A stretch of 64,000 nt of DNA, taken from the NCBI RefSeq assembly GCF_000203915.1, contig NC_008390.1, positions 2,356,001 to 2,420,000 of the forward strand, read 5' to 3'. The position numbers and the translations under genes were made by a program. The notes under the pieces are model-generated. The model saw nothing but the letters and a program-made list of their open reading frames with translations. It ran no database searches and was not told the DNA's origin. Shown in pieces: positions 38,843 to 47,531 of the stretch (position 1 is the stretch's first letter; every line of letters begins with the position of its first letter). The DNA is from Burkholderia ambifaria AMMD. GTDB taxonomy: Bacteria; Pseudomonadota; Gammaproteobacteria; Burkholderiales; Burkholderiaceae.

Positions 38843-40930
38843 ATGTCCGCCAGCGCCAATACCAATCCGCTCCTCGATTTCTCCGGCCTGCCCCGCTTCG
38901 GCGAGATTCGTCCGGAACATGTGACGCCCGCGCTCGACACGCTGCTCGACACCGCCAACCGCGCGGTCGACACCGCGAGCGCACCCGCGACGCCGGCGAC
39001 CTGGGCCACGATCGTCGAGACGGTCGAGCAGGCGACGGAGCCGCTCGGGCGCGCATGGGGCGTCGTCGGCCATCTGAACGCGGTCGCCGATACGCCGGAA
39101 CTGCGGGCCGCCTACGGCGAAAACCTGCCACGCGTGACCGAATTCTGGTCGAGCGTCGGCCAGAACCTCGCGCTGTACGAGAAGTACAAGGCGATCGCCG
39201 CGAGCGCCGAATACGCGACGCTGTCCGCCGAGCGCAAGAAGATCCTCGACAACGCGCTGCGCGATTTCCGCCTGTCGGGCGCCGAGCTGCCGGAAGACCA
39301 GAAGCCGCGCTTCGCGGAACTGCAGGAGCAGCAGGCCGCGCTGTCGAAGGCGTTCTCCGACCACGTGCTCGACGCGACCAACGCGTATGCGTACTTCGCG
39401 CAGGACGAGGCCGAACTCGCCGGCCTGCCGGGCGACGCGATCGAAGCGGCCCGCGAAGCCGCGCAGAAGGAAGGCAAGGAAGGCTGGAAATTCACGCTGC
39501 ACTTCCCGTCCTACTTCCCGGTGCTGCAATACGCGGAGAACCGCGCGATGCGCGAGACGCTGTATCGCGCGTATGCGACGCGCGCCTCCGAACTCGGGCC
39601 GCAGTACGGCGGCGGCAAGGCCGAATGGGACAACACGGCGATCGTCGCCGACGAGCTGAAGCTGCGCCGTGAAGAGGCACAGATGCTCGGCTACCGCAAC
39701 TTCGCCGAAGTGTCGCTCGCGCCGAAGATGGCCGAGTCGCCGCAGCAGGTCATCGCGTTCCTCGAGGATCTCGCGACGCGCGCGCGCCCGCACGCCGACA
39801 AGGACTGGGACGAACTGCGCGCGTTCGCCGCGAAGGAACTCGGCCTGACCGAACTCGCGCCGTGGGACGTCGCGTTCGCGGCCGAGCGGCTGCGCCAGCA
39901 GCGCTACGCGTTCTCGGAAAACGAGGTCAAGCAGTACTTCCCGGAACCGGCCGTGCTGAAGGGCCTCTTCACCGTCACCGAAACGCTGTTCGGCGTGCGG
40001 ATCAAGCCGGACGACGCGCCGGTCTGGCACCGGGACGTGCGCTTTTTCCGCGTCGAGAACCGCGACGGCTCGCTCGTCGCGCAGTTCTATCTCGACCTGT
40101 ATGCACGCGAAGGCAAGCGCGGCGGCGCGTGGATGGACGATGCGCGTGCGCGCGCGAAGCGCGGCGGCACCGTGCAGACGCCGGTCGCGTACCTGACCTG
40201 CAACTTCTCGGCGCCGGTCGGCGGCAAGCCCGCGTGCTTCACGCACGACGAAGTCATCACGCTGTTCCATGAATTCGGCCACGGGCTGCATCACATGCTC
40301 ACGCGCGTCGACGAGCTCGGCGTGTCGGGCATCAACGGCGTCGAATGGGATGCGGTCGAGCTGCCGTCGCAGTTCATGGAAAACTTCTGCTGGGAATGGG
40401 ACGTGCTGTCGTCGATGTCGTCGCACATCGATACCGGCGCGTCGCTGCCGCGCGAGCTGTTCGACAAGATGATCGCCGCGAAGAACTTCCAGAGCGGCCT
40501 CGGCACGCTGCGCCAGATCGTGTTCTCGATGTTCGACATGCTGCTGCACGTCGACTTCGACCCGGCCGGCGCGACCGGCGTGAATGCGTTCGCGCGCGAG
40601 ATCAACGAGCGCTACCACGTGATCCCGCAGGCAGCGTTCTCGCGCTGGCCGAACACGTTCAGCCACATCTTCGCGGGCGGCTATGCGGCCGGCTACTACA
40701 GCTACAAGTGGGCCGAGGTGCTGTCGGCCGACGCGTACGCGGCGTTCGAGGAAGCGGCCGCCGCAGGCGGCAGCGTGCTCGACGCGGCGACCGGCACGCG
40801 CTATCGCCGCGAGATCCTCGAAGTCGGCGGCAGCCGCCCGGCGATGGATTCGTTCAAGGCGTTCCGCGGCCGCGAGCCGGAAATCGACGCGCTGCTGCGC
40901 CACAACGGGATGACCTCCGCCGCGCACTGA
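38843..40930 (+). CDS. prlC: Oligopeptidase A (M3 metallopeptidase)
   Basis: Cytoplasmic zinc peptidase of 695 residues that degrades short peptides, including signal-peptide fragments. The zinc motif HEFGHGLHH begins at H476, with the second glutamate in the following helical region as in family M3A. The start ATG at 38843 (MSASANTN) has GGGAG upstream and matches relatives; a longer frame from 38753 is not supported. It follows folD by 256 bases. Confidence 0.95.
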   Translation: MSASANTNPLLDFSGLPRFGEIRPEHVTPALDTLLDTANRAVDTASAPATPATWATIVETVEQATEPLGRAWGVVGHLNAVADTPELRAAYGENLPRVTEFWSSVGQNLALYEKYKAIAASAEYATLSAERKKILDNALRDFRLSGAELPEDQKPRFAELQEQQAALSKAFSDHVLDATNAYAYFAQDEAELAGLPGDAIEAAREAAQKEGKEGWKFTLHFPSYFPVLQYAENRAMRETLYRAYATRASELGPQYGGGKAEWDNTAIVADELKLRREEAQMLGYRNFAEVSLAPKMAESPQQVIAFLEDLATRARPHADKDWDELRAFAAKELGLTELAPWDVAFAAERLRQQRYAFSENEVKQYFPEPAVLKGLFTVTETLFGVRIKPDDAPVWHRDVRFFRVENRDGSLVAQFYLDLYAREGKRGGAWMDDARARAKRGGTVQTPVAYLTCNFSAPVGGKPACFTHDEVITLFHEFGHGLHHMLTRVDELGVSGINGVEWDAVELPSQFMENFCWEWDVLSSMSSHIDTGASLPRELFDKMIAAKNFQSGLGTLRQIVFSMFDMLLHVDFDPAGATGVNAFAREINERYHVIPQAAFSRWPNTFSHIFAGGYAAGYYSYKWAEVLSADAYAAFEEAAAAGGSVLDAATGTRYRREILEVGGSRPAMDSFKAFRGREPEIDALLRHNGMTSAAH

Positions 40931-40963
40931 GCACGCGCTGGCCGGTTCGGCCCGCTGCTTTGG

Positions 40964-40992
40964 AAGGCACCGCTTCGGCGGTGCCTTTTTTC
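40964..40992 (+). terminator. Intrinsic terminator of prlC
   Basis: Ten-base stem AAGGCACCGC/GCGGTGCCTT with the stable loop TTCG, then a T-run that touches the dinB stop codon of the converging gene. Confidence 0.92.
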
Positions 40993-42184
40993 ATGGTGCG
41001 GGGGGTTTGGCGTTGGCGGCGTTGGCAGCATCGTCGGCGTGGTCAACTTGGTCGACTTCATCGTCGAACAACGAGAACTGCCCGCGCCGCTCGGCCGTGT
41101 CCTCGTCGATGCGCACGCCGACGCCCAGCAGCCGCACGGCCTGCGCGCGCCGCTGCAGCCCCTTCGCGAGCAGCGTGACCGCCGTCTGCGCATTCGTCGC
41201 GTCGGCCACGCATTCGACCGTCGTGCGCTGGAAATCGGCGAAGCGAATCTTCACGTACAGCTTGCGGATCGCCCGCACAGCACCCGCACGCGCGATCCGC
41301 GCGTCGAGCTGCACGACGAGGCGGCGGATCTCGTCCGCGCATTGTTCGAGCGTCGTCAGGTCTGTCACATAGGTCGTCTCGACGCTGACCGACTTGCGCT
41401 CCTGGTCGGCCTGCACCGGCCGCTCGTCGATCCCGCGCGCCAGCTGGTACAGCCGTCGACCGAACGCGCCGAAGTCGCGATGCAGGTCGATCAGCGACCA
41501 GTCGCGCAACTGCGCGCAGGTCTGGATGCCGAGCCGCTCGAGCCGCGCGGCCGTCACCTTGCCGACACCGTGCAGCTTGCGCACGGGCAGCGCGGCGACG
41601 AACGCATCGACTTCATGTGGGCGCACGACGAACAGGCCGTCGGGCTTGTTCCAGTCGGACGCGATCTTCGCGATGAACTTGTTCGGCGCGACGCCCGCCG
41701 ACACCGTCACGCCCACCGTGTCGTACACACGCTGGCGGATCTCCCGCGCGATCAGCGTCGCGCTGCCCTGGCACAGTTCGGAGCCGCTGACGTCGAGATA
41801 AGCCTCGTCGAGCGACAGCGGCTCGACGTCGTGCGTGTAGTCGCGATAGATCGCCATGATCTGCCGCGACGCCGCGCGGTACTTGTCCATCGCGGACGGC
41901 AGGATCAGCAGGTCCGGACACTTGCGCATCGCCAGCGCCGACGACATCGCCGAATGCACGCCGTAGCGCCGCGCCTCGTAGTTGCAGGTCGCGATCACGC
42001 CGCGCTGGTCGGGCCGGCCGCCGACCGCGAGCGGCCGGTTGCGCAGCGACGGGTCGTCGCGCATCTCCACCGACGCGTAAAAGCAGTCGCAGTCGCAATG
42101 GATGATCTTGCGCACGCGCGGCGGCGCATCGCCAGGCGGCGGCTCGCGGGGAGGATCGGCAGGCGGGATGATGGTCGGATTCAC
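40991..42184 (-). CDS. dinB: DNA polymerase IV (Y-family)
   Basis: Error-prone translesion polymerase. The catalytic motifs CDCDCFYASVE and SLDEAYLDVS are intact, and a tyrosine occupies the steric-gate position (Y after CF). The C-terminus has a sliding-clamp-binding motif QFSLF followed by a low-complexity acidic tail. The start is uncertain: GTG 42182-42184 lies a few bases after the predicted transcription start, giving 397 residues, while GTG 42113-42115 (VRKIIHCDCD) aligns exactly with the E. coli N-terminus, giving 374. Any start above 42195 is excluded by the LexA-controlled promoter. SOS induction is expected. Confidence 0.93.
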   Translation of the reverse strand: MNPTIIPPADPPREPPPGDAPPRVRKIIHCDCDCFYASVEMRDDPSLRNRPLAVGGRPDQRGVIATCNYEARRYGVHSAMSSALAMRKCPDLLILPSAMDKYRAASRQIMAIYRDYTHDVEPLSLDEAYLDVSGSELCQGSATLIAREIRQRVYDTVGVTVSAGVAPNKFIAKIASDWNKPDGLFVVRPHEVDAFVAALPVRKLHGVGKVTAARLERLGIQTCAQLRDWSLIDLHRDFGAFGRRLYQLARGIDERPVQADQERKSVSVETTYVTDLTTLEQCADEIRRLVVQLDARIARAGAVRAIRKLYVKIRFADFQRTTVECVADATNAQTAVTLLAKGLQRRAQAVRLLGVGVRIDEDTAERRGQFSLFDDEVDQVDHADDAANAANAKPPAP

Positions 42185-42193
42185 GGTGCCGAT

Positions 42194-42222
42194 ACTGTAC
42201 AAAAACACAGTGCCGGTTTCAA
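42194..42222 (-). promoter_or_regulatory. dinB promoter
   Basis: Minus-strand -35 TTGAAA (42217-42222), an exact 17-base spacer and -10 TACAGT (42194-42199). Predicted transcription start is near 42187. Confidence 0.8.
42195..42210 (-). promoter_or_regulatory. LexA (SOS) box of dinB
   Basis: CTGT-N8-ACAG, read CTGTGTTTTTGTACAG on the minus strand, matches the proteobacterial LexA consensus at all eight fixed positions and overlaps the -10 and spacer of the dinB promoter. Confidence 0.92.
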
Positions 42223-42304
42223 CTGTCGCGTACTGCCGCGTTCGGTCGCCCCGTACCGGCGCACTTCGCGCCGATCGTGCCGCCCGCGCGCACGGGCCGG
42301 CCCC

Positions 42305-42310
42305 TATACT
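42305..42310 (+). promoter_or_regulatory. Candidate -10 of racemase gene
   Basis: TATACT lies 35 bases before the ATG at 42346. AGGTGA just upstream of the ATG can act as ribosome binding site. Confidence 0.5.
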
Positions 42311-42345
42311 CGTCTGCCACGACATACGAAATGCACAGGTGACGG

Positions 42346-43038
42346 ATGAAGACGATCGGACTGATCGGCGGGATGAGCTGGGAATCGTCGGCGGAGTACT
42401 ACCGGATGATCAATCGCCATTCGAAGGCGCTGCACGGCGGCCATCACAACGCGAAGAGCGTGCTGGTCACGGTCGATTTCGCCGAGATCGAAGCGCTGCA
42501 GCGCGCGCAGGACTGGGTCGCGCTCGGCGAACGGATGGCCGACGCCGCGCGGCAACTCGAAGCGGCCGGCGCCGATCTCGTCGTGCTGACGACCAACACG
42601 ATGCACCGCGTATATGGCGCGATCGAAGCTGCGGTCGCGCTGCCGTTCCTGCACATCGCCGATCCGACCGGCGCCGCGCTGCGCGCCGCGGGCGTCGAGC
42701 GCGTCGCGCTGCTCGGCACGCGCTACACGATGGAATTGCCGTTCTATGCGGAGCGTTTGCGCGACAAGTTCGGCCTCGACGTGCTGGTGCCGGACGAAGC
42801 CGCGCGCGGCGACGTGCACCGGATCATCTACGACGAGCTGTGTCACGGCGTGATCGATGCGGCGTCGCGCGCAACCTACGTGGCGATCATCGACGAACTG
42901 GCGAAACGCGGCGCGCAAGCCGTGATTCTCGGCTGCACGGAAATCACGCTGCTGATCGGCGCGGACGATTCGCCGCTGCCGGTATTCGATACGACCGCGC
43001 TGCATGCGAAGGCGGCGGTCGAGTGGGCGGCGGGCTGA
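42346..43038 (+). CDS. Aspartate/glutamate racemase family protein (YgeA-like)
   Basis: Cofactor-independent amino-acid racemase family, 230 residues. The N-terminal GLIGGMSWESSAEYY and C-terminal LGCTEITLL motifs are clear. At the first catalytic position the usual Cys is Thr (LTTNTMH), while the second Cys remains (GCTEI). A Thr/Cys pair is known for the E. coli L-Asp/Glu racemase group, which converts L-forms only, so D-amino-acid production is possible but substrate is unproven. It is divergent from dinB. Confidence 0.88.
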   Translation: MKTIGLIGGMSWESSAEYYRMINRHSKALHGGHHNAKSVLVTVDFAEIEALQRAQDWVALGERMADAARQLEAAGADLVVLTTNTMHRVYGAIEAAVALPFLHIADPTGAALRAAGVERVALLGTRYTMELPFYAERLRDKFGLDVLVPDEAARGDVHRIIYDELCHGVIDAASRATYVAIIDELAKRGAQAVILGCTEITLLIGADDSPLPVFDTTALHAKAAVEWAAG

Positions 43039-43365
43039 CCATCGCGCGCCGCCGCGGGGTGGACATTGGCCCGAGGCCGGTGCGCTCTCCGGCCACCCTC
43101 ACCGCGATTTGAAGGCCGGATTATTCCACCCGGCAGGAATCGTTATCTTGCCCGTCACATCGCGTCGCGCTCTACGCCCCGCTCTCCCCCGCGCCATGGG
43201 GGCCGAGGGGAATGGTCCGCGAATCGGGCGGCGCGCGGCGCACGGTCTCGCCGCTTCAACTGGTTATCCATTGGTAATAAAGTGGGCGCAAATTAGTATT
43301 CGCGCCGCATCGCTTCAATCGGTGCTGCTCGTGCGCTCTCTTTTCCACCAACGGGAAACCGGAAC
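43039..43365. other. Intergenic region before secreted-protein gene
   Basis: This 327-base gap becomes AT-rich over its last 100 bases, where the promoter lies. No other gene or repeat is apparent in the GC-rich first part. Confidence 0.5.
43271..43299 (+). promoter_or_regulatory. Promoter of secreted-protein gene
   Basis: -35 TTGGTA (43271-43276), a 17-base spacer and -10 TAGTAT (43294-43299). The leader to the ATG is about 60 bases. Confidence 0.6.
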
Positions 43366-44169
43366 ATGAAACGACTCAAGTCCACGGTCGCTGCGATGCT
43401 CGCCATGTCGACCATGCTCGGCGCACACGCCGACCCCACCATCAACGCCTCGGCCTCGACGACGCCCAACGGCGGTTTCGATCGCATGACGTGGGACATT
43501 ACACCGGAGGTGGTGCCGACCAATATCAACGCCAGTTACTACTGGGCCACCCAGGTGTCGTCCGAACATGGCAGCCACCCGATCTATACCGGCATCCAGC
43601 CGCGCACCCAAAGCACCAACGTCGTGATCTTCAGCGCGTTCGGCCCGGGCACGACGCCGCTGTCGGCGAATTGCCGCGGCGGTGCCGACGGCGGCTCGGG
43701 CACCTCGTGCTCGATCGGCTATGCGTGGAAAACGGGCCATGCCTACCGGCTGCAAATGGTCCATGCGCAGGGCAATCGCGCCGACGGACGCTCGACCATC
43801 GAAGGCTTCATCACGGACGTCGCAACCGGCGTCACGACGCCGACCGGCAGCATCGCGGTGCCGGCAGACTGGGGTGGACTGTCGAACAGCGCTTCCGTGT
43901 TCGACGAGTTCCTCCCGTTCAACAGCGCGTCGAGCGACCCGATGCAGCGGCCGTGCGTGCCGTACGCACGGCACACGACGTCGCTGCCGCATTTCTATCT
44001 GAAGGACGTCGATTACCCGACGACCGAACGGTCGATCCGGCTGAATACGGGTAAGGACAAATGCGCGGCGCTGACCGGCACGCCGAACGCGCGCGCCACG
44101 CTCGTCAACACGTCGACTTACCTGATCGAGAACGGCTTCCTGCCGGGGAGCCCGGGCGCGCCGAAATGA
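43366..44169 (+). CDS. Secreted protein of unknown function, four cysteines
   Basis: 267 residues with a clear Sec signal peptide (MKRLKSTVAAMLAMSTMLGAHA, cleavage after AHA). The mature part has four cysteines (C103, C115, C197, C223), so two disulfides are possible, and no transmembrane helix. The middle (about 55-135: YYWATQV, VVIFSAFG, CSIGYAWKTGHAYRLQM) looks beta-rich and faintly resembles DUF3472-type extracellular proteins. That link is weak. It stands alone with its own promoter and a downstream hairpin. Function unknown. Confidence 0.8.
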   Translation: MKRLKSTVAAMLAMSTMLGAHADPTINASASTTPNGGFDRMTWDITPEVVPTNINASYYWATQVSSEHGSHPIYTGIQPRTQSTNVVIFSAFGPGTTPLSANCRGGADGGSGTSCSIGYAWKTGHAYRLQMVHAQGNRADGRSTIEGFITDVATGVTTPTGSIAVPADWGGLSNSASVFDEFLPFNSASSDPMQRPCVPYARHTTSLPHFYLKDVDYPTTERSIRLNTGKDKCAALTGTPNARATLVNTSTYLIENGFLPGSPGAPK

Positions 44170-44184
44170 CATTCGGACGCTGAA

Positions 44185-44216
44185 AACAAAAAACCCGGCA
44201 CGAGGCCGGGTTCTTG
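44185..44216. terminator. Terminator of tRNA-fMet and of the secreted-protein gene
   Basis: Stem AACCCGGC/GCCGGGTT with a five-base loop. On the minus strand it ends in a run of six T and so ends the tRNA transcript; on the plus strand the tail TTCTT is weaker. Confidence 0.85.
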
Positions 44217-44266
44217 TCGACGAAAGCGCGCATCGGTCATATGCGCTGCACATCGCCTGGTGTGCT

Positions 44267-44343
<77 letters not shown>

Positions 44344-44355
44344 TCAGAGAAATAA

Positions 44356-44384
44356 ATTATAGGGTGAGGAAGTACTCACGTCAA
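44356..44384 (-). promoter_or_regulatory. Promoter of tRNA-fMet
   Basis: -35 TTGACG (44379-44384), an exact 17-base spacer and a perfect -10 TATAAT (44356-44361). The predicted start lies about six bases before the mature 5' end. Confidence 0.9.
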
Positions 44385-44524
44385 CACCTTTGTCACAATT
44401 TCTTCGCGGGCCGTCGATATCGCGATGCGCGGTGCGTGCTTCGCATCGCGTGTCGCGCGCGTTCGCGCCCCGTGCTCGCGGTAAGATGGCGGCCTTCGCA
44501 TTCACCCCGCACGCATTCCCGTTC

Positions 44525-45301
44525 ATGAAAATCGCCACCTGGAACGTCAACTCGCTCAACGTCCGCAAGCAGCACGTGCTCGACTGGATCGCGCACAGCG
44601 GAACCGACGTGCTGTGCCTGCAGGAACTGAAGCTGCCGGATGAGAAGTATCCGCGCGCCGATCTCGAGGCCATCGGCTACCGCAGCTGGTTCACCGGCCA
44701 GCGGACCTACAACGGCGTCGCGATCCTCGCGCGCGACACGCTCGCCGTCGACGAATCGGACATCGTGCGCAACATCCCCGGCTTCGACGATCCGCAGCAG
44801 CGCGTGATCGCCGTGACGGTCGAAGGCGTGCGGATCGTGTCCGCCTATTTCCCGAACGGCCAGTCGCCCGAGTCCGACAAGTTCGTCTACAAGATGCAGT
44901 GGCTCGACGCACTGCATGCGTGGCTGAGCGCCGAGATGCAGCGCTATCCGAAGCTCGCGCTGCTCGGCGACTACAACATCGCGCCGGAAGACCGCGACGT
45001 GCACGATCCCGCGAAATGGGAAGGCCAGAACCTCGTGTCGCCGCAGGAGCGCGCGCACTTCGCGAAGCTGCTCGAGCTCGGCTTCGTCGACGCGTTCCGC
45101 CGTTTCGAGCAGCCCGAGAAGACCTTCACGTGGTGGGACTACCGGATGCTCGCGTTCCGCCGCAACGCGGGGCTGCGCATCGATCACATCCTGCTGTCGC
45201 CGGCGCTCGCCGCCAACTGCACGTCGTGCGAAGTCGACCGCCTGCCGCGCACGTGGGAACAGCCGTCCGACCACACGCCCGTCGTCGCGGTCGTCTGCTG
45301 A
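44525..45301 (+). CDS. xth: Exodeoxyribonuclease III / AP endonuclease
   Basis: Base-excision repair enzyme of 258 residues with the EEP fold. Catalytic segments are present in order: WNVNSLNVR, LCLQELKLPDEKYP, LLGDYNIAPEDRDV, and GLRIDHILLSP with a final SDHTPVVA. The ATG at 44525 (MKIATWNVNS) is the family start; the frame is open upstream but not conserved. Either of the names xth and xthA is used in relatives. Confidence 0.96.
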   Translation: MKIATWNVNSLNVRKQHVLDWIAHSGTDVLCLQELKLPDEKYPRADLEAIGYRSWFTGQRTYNGVAILARDTLAVDESDIVRNIPGFDDPQQRVIAVTVEGVRIVSAYFPNGQSPESDKFVYKMQWLDALHAWLSAEMQRYPKLALLGDYNIAPEDRDVHDPAKWEGQNLVSPQERAHFAKLLELGFVDAFRRFEQPEKTFTWWDYRMLAFRRNAGLRIDHILLSPALAANCTSCEVDRLPRTWEQPSDHTPVVAVVC

Positions 45302-45327
45302 GCCCCCCTTCCCGCTCGTGCCCGCGC

Positions 45328-47451
45328 TCAACCGCGTGCGGGCGCGGGCGCGGGCCCGAGATGGGCCCACAGGAAGCCGAATTCTGCCGCATCCGCTTCG
45401 GCACGCTCCAGATCGTCGGCGCTGCCATGGCCGCCGTCCGTGTTCTCCCAGTACCACACCCGTTCGTGTCCGAGCGCATGCATGCGCGCGGCCATCTTGC
45501 GCGCATGCGCGGGATGCACGCGGTCGTCGCGCGTCGACGTCGTCAGCAGCAGCGGCGGATACACGACCCCTTCACGCACGCGGTGATACGGCGAATAGGC
45601 GGCCAGTGCCGCGCCTTCGCGCGAATCGTCCGGATCGCCGTATTCGTCGAGCCACGCGGCGCCCGCATGCAGCTTCGGATAGCGCCGCATGTCGAGCAGC
45701 GGCACGCGGCACAGCACCGCACCGAACAGTTCCGGACGCTGCACCATGCACGCGCCGACCAGCAGCCCGCCGTTGCTGCCGCCCTCGATGCCGAGCTGCG
45801 CGGCCGTCGTCACGCCGCTGCGGATCAGATCCTCGGCCACCGCGATGAAGTCGTCGAACGCACGCTGCCGATGCTCGCGCTGCGCGTCGACGTGCCAGCC
45901 CGGCCCGAATTCGCCGCCGCCGCGGATGTGCGCGAACACTGCGACGCCGCCGCGTTCGAGCCATGCGATGCCCAACGCATCGCTATAGCCCGGCAGGTTC
46001 GGAATCGCGAAGCCGCCATAGCCTGACAGCAGGCAGGGTCGCGCGACGCGGGTGACGCCATCGGGGTGATCGAGCCCATCGAGTGCGTCACGCGGCCCGA
46101 TCAGCGTGTACGGCACCGCCGTGCCGTCGCGCGAGCGGGCATTGGCACGCCGCACGACGAGCCCGGCCGCGTCGAAGCGCACCGGCGGGCGGTCGAGCAG
46201 CACGCGGCGCGACGCGGCATCGTCCGCACGATCGGCCAGATCGGCAAGCCAGCATTCGGGCGGATCGAGATAGGTGTCGACGTCCACGTACACGTCGTCG
46301 TTCAGCGTCGACTCGACCGGCTCGAGGTCGACTTGCGCGTCGCCCGGCCACTCGAACGGCCGCGCGTGCCACGTCCACGCGCCGTCATCTCCCTGGCGCG
46401 GCTGCCACAGCATCGTGCGGTTCTGCACGTCGTCGAGCCAGCTCGCGATCAGCATCGTGCGCGTATGCGTCCACGTGCACGCGGACGTCGACGGCCGCGG
46501 CTCGAACAGCGTCGTGAGTTCACGCGCGCCGGCGAGGAACGCCTGCTCGCGGATCGCGAGCAGCGAGCCGCCCGCGTGACGCACGCCGCCGCAGTCCCAG
46601 TCGAGCCGCGGCTCCAGCACGAGCCAGCCCTCCCAGAAGCCGACCTCGACATGCGTCGGCACGTCGTAGCGCACCCACTCGCCCGCGCCGTTCAGCCAGT
46701 ACGCGTGTGCGTCGAAGAAATCGACGCTGCGCCACGCGACGTGGCGGCCGTCGATCGGATCGAACGCCGCGCCGGCGCTGATGTCGTCGGGTTCGCCGCG
46801 AAACACGACCGGCGCATCGGCGAGCGGCGTGCCGCGTACCCAGCGGCGCGCGTCGTACGGATAGCCGGCCGCGGTCGCATGCGCTTCGCCGCGATCCCAG
46901 CTCACGTAGACGGTATCGCGGTCGATCCAGCCGACCGTGTGATGCCCGGGCTCGTCGATCGTGAACCCGTCGTCGACGAAGCGGCGCTGCACGAGATCGA
47001 ACTCGCGCACGACGACCGCGTCGGCGCCGCCCGGCGACAGCGACAGCAGCGCGCGGTCGCCGTCCGGATACAGGATCGCGTCCTGCTCGAACACCCACGA
47101 CTCGCCCTCTTGCGCGCCGAGCGCGTCGACGTCGAGCAGCGTTTCCCACTCGGGCCGGCCCGCGCGCCAGTCGTCCCAGCGCGCGCGGCGCCACAGTCCC
47201 TTCGGGTGGAGATCGTCCTGCCACAGGTCGTACGCCCACTCGCGCCAGCGGGTCGGAATCACCGGGCGTTCGCGCGGCAGATACGCCTGTGCGAGCCGCG
47301 CGGTGAGCGCGCGATACGCATCGTCGTCGCGCAGCGCGACACGCGTGCGCGCGTTCTGCTCGTCGACCCACGCGCGGGCGCGCTTGCTGTCGAGCGATTC
47401 GAGAAAACGGAAGGGATCGGCCCCGGCGGGCCAGCGGAAGGAATCGGACAT
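45328..47451 (-). CDS. Prolyl oligopeptidase family serine peptidase (S9)
   Basis: 707-residue protein with an N-terminal beta-propeller (about 60-410) and a C-terminal alpha/beta-hydrolase domain. The catalytic serine lies in GGSNGG (near residue 557) and the His in DGGHGSADD near the end. A signal peptide is not seen, so it is probably cytoplasmic. Relatives cleave short peptides, often after proline. It is convergent with xth. Confidence 0.9.
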   Translation of the reverse strand: MSDSFRWPAGADPFRFLESLDSKRARAWVDEQNARTRVALRDDDAYRALTARLAQAYLPRERPVIPTRWREWAYDLWQDDLHPKGLWRRARWDDWRAGRPEWETLLDVDALGAQEGESWVFEQDAILYPDGDRALLSLSPGGADAVVVREFDLVQRRFVDDGFTIDEPGHHTVGWIDRDTVYVSWDRGEAHATAAGYPYDARRWVRGTPLADAPVVFRGEPDDISAGAAFDPIDGRHVAWRSVDFFDAHAYWLNGAGEWVRYDVPTHVEVGFWEGWLVLEPRLDWDCGGVRHAGGSLLAIREQAFLAGARELTTLFEPRPSTSACTWTHTRTMLIASWLDDVQNRTMLWQPRQGDDGAWTWHARPFEWPGDAQVDLEPVESTLNDDVYVDVDTYLDPPECWLADLADRADDAASRRVLLDRPPVRFDAAGLVVRRANARSRDGTAVPYTLIGPRDALDGLDHPDGVTRVARPCLLSGYGGFAIPNLPGYSDALGIAWLERGGVAVFAHIRGGGEFGPGWHVDAQREHRQRAFDDFIAVAEDLIRSGVTTAAQLGIEGGSNGGLLVGACMVQRPELFGAVLCRVPLLDMRRYPKLHAGAAWLDEYGDPDDSREGAALAAYSPYHRVREGVVYPPLLLTTSTRDDRVHPAHARKMAARMHALGHERVWYWENTDGGHGSADDLERAEADAAEFGFLWAHLGPAPAPARG

Positions 47452-47531
47452 GACGGGTGCGCACGTGACGGCAAACCGAGATTATGTCCGATCGCGGCAT
47501 GCGCGATGCCCGCGCATGCCGCGACGGCAAC

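Noticed and set aside
42196..42325. Extended dinB start at 42325
   Set aside because: That region contains the LexA box and promoter and lies upstream of the predicted transcription start.
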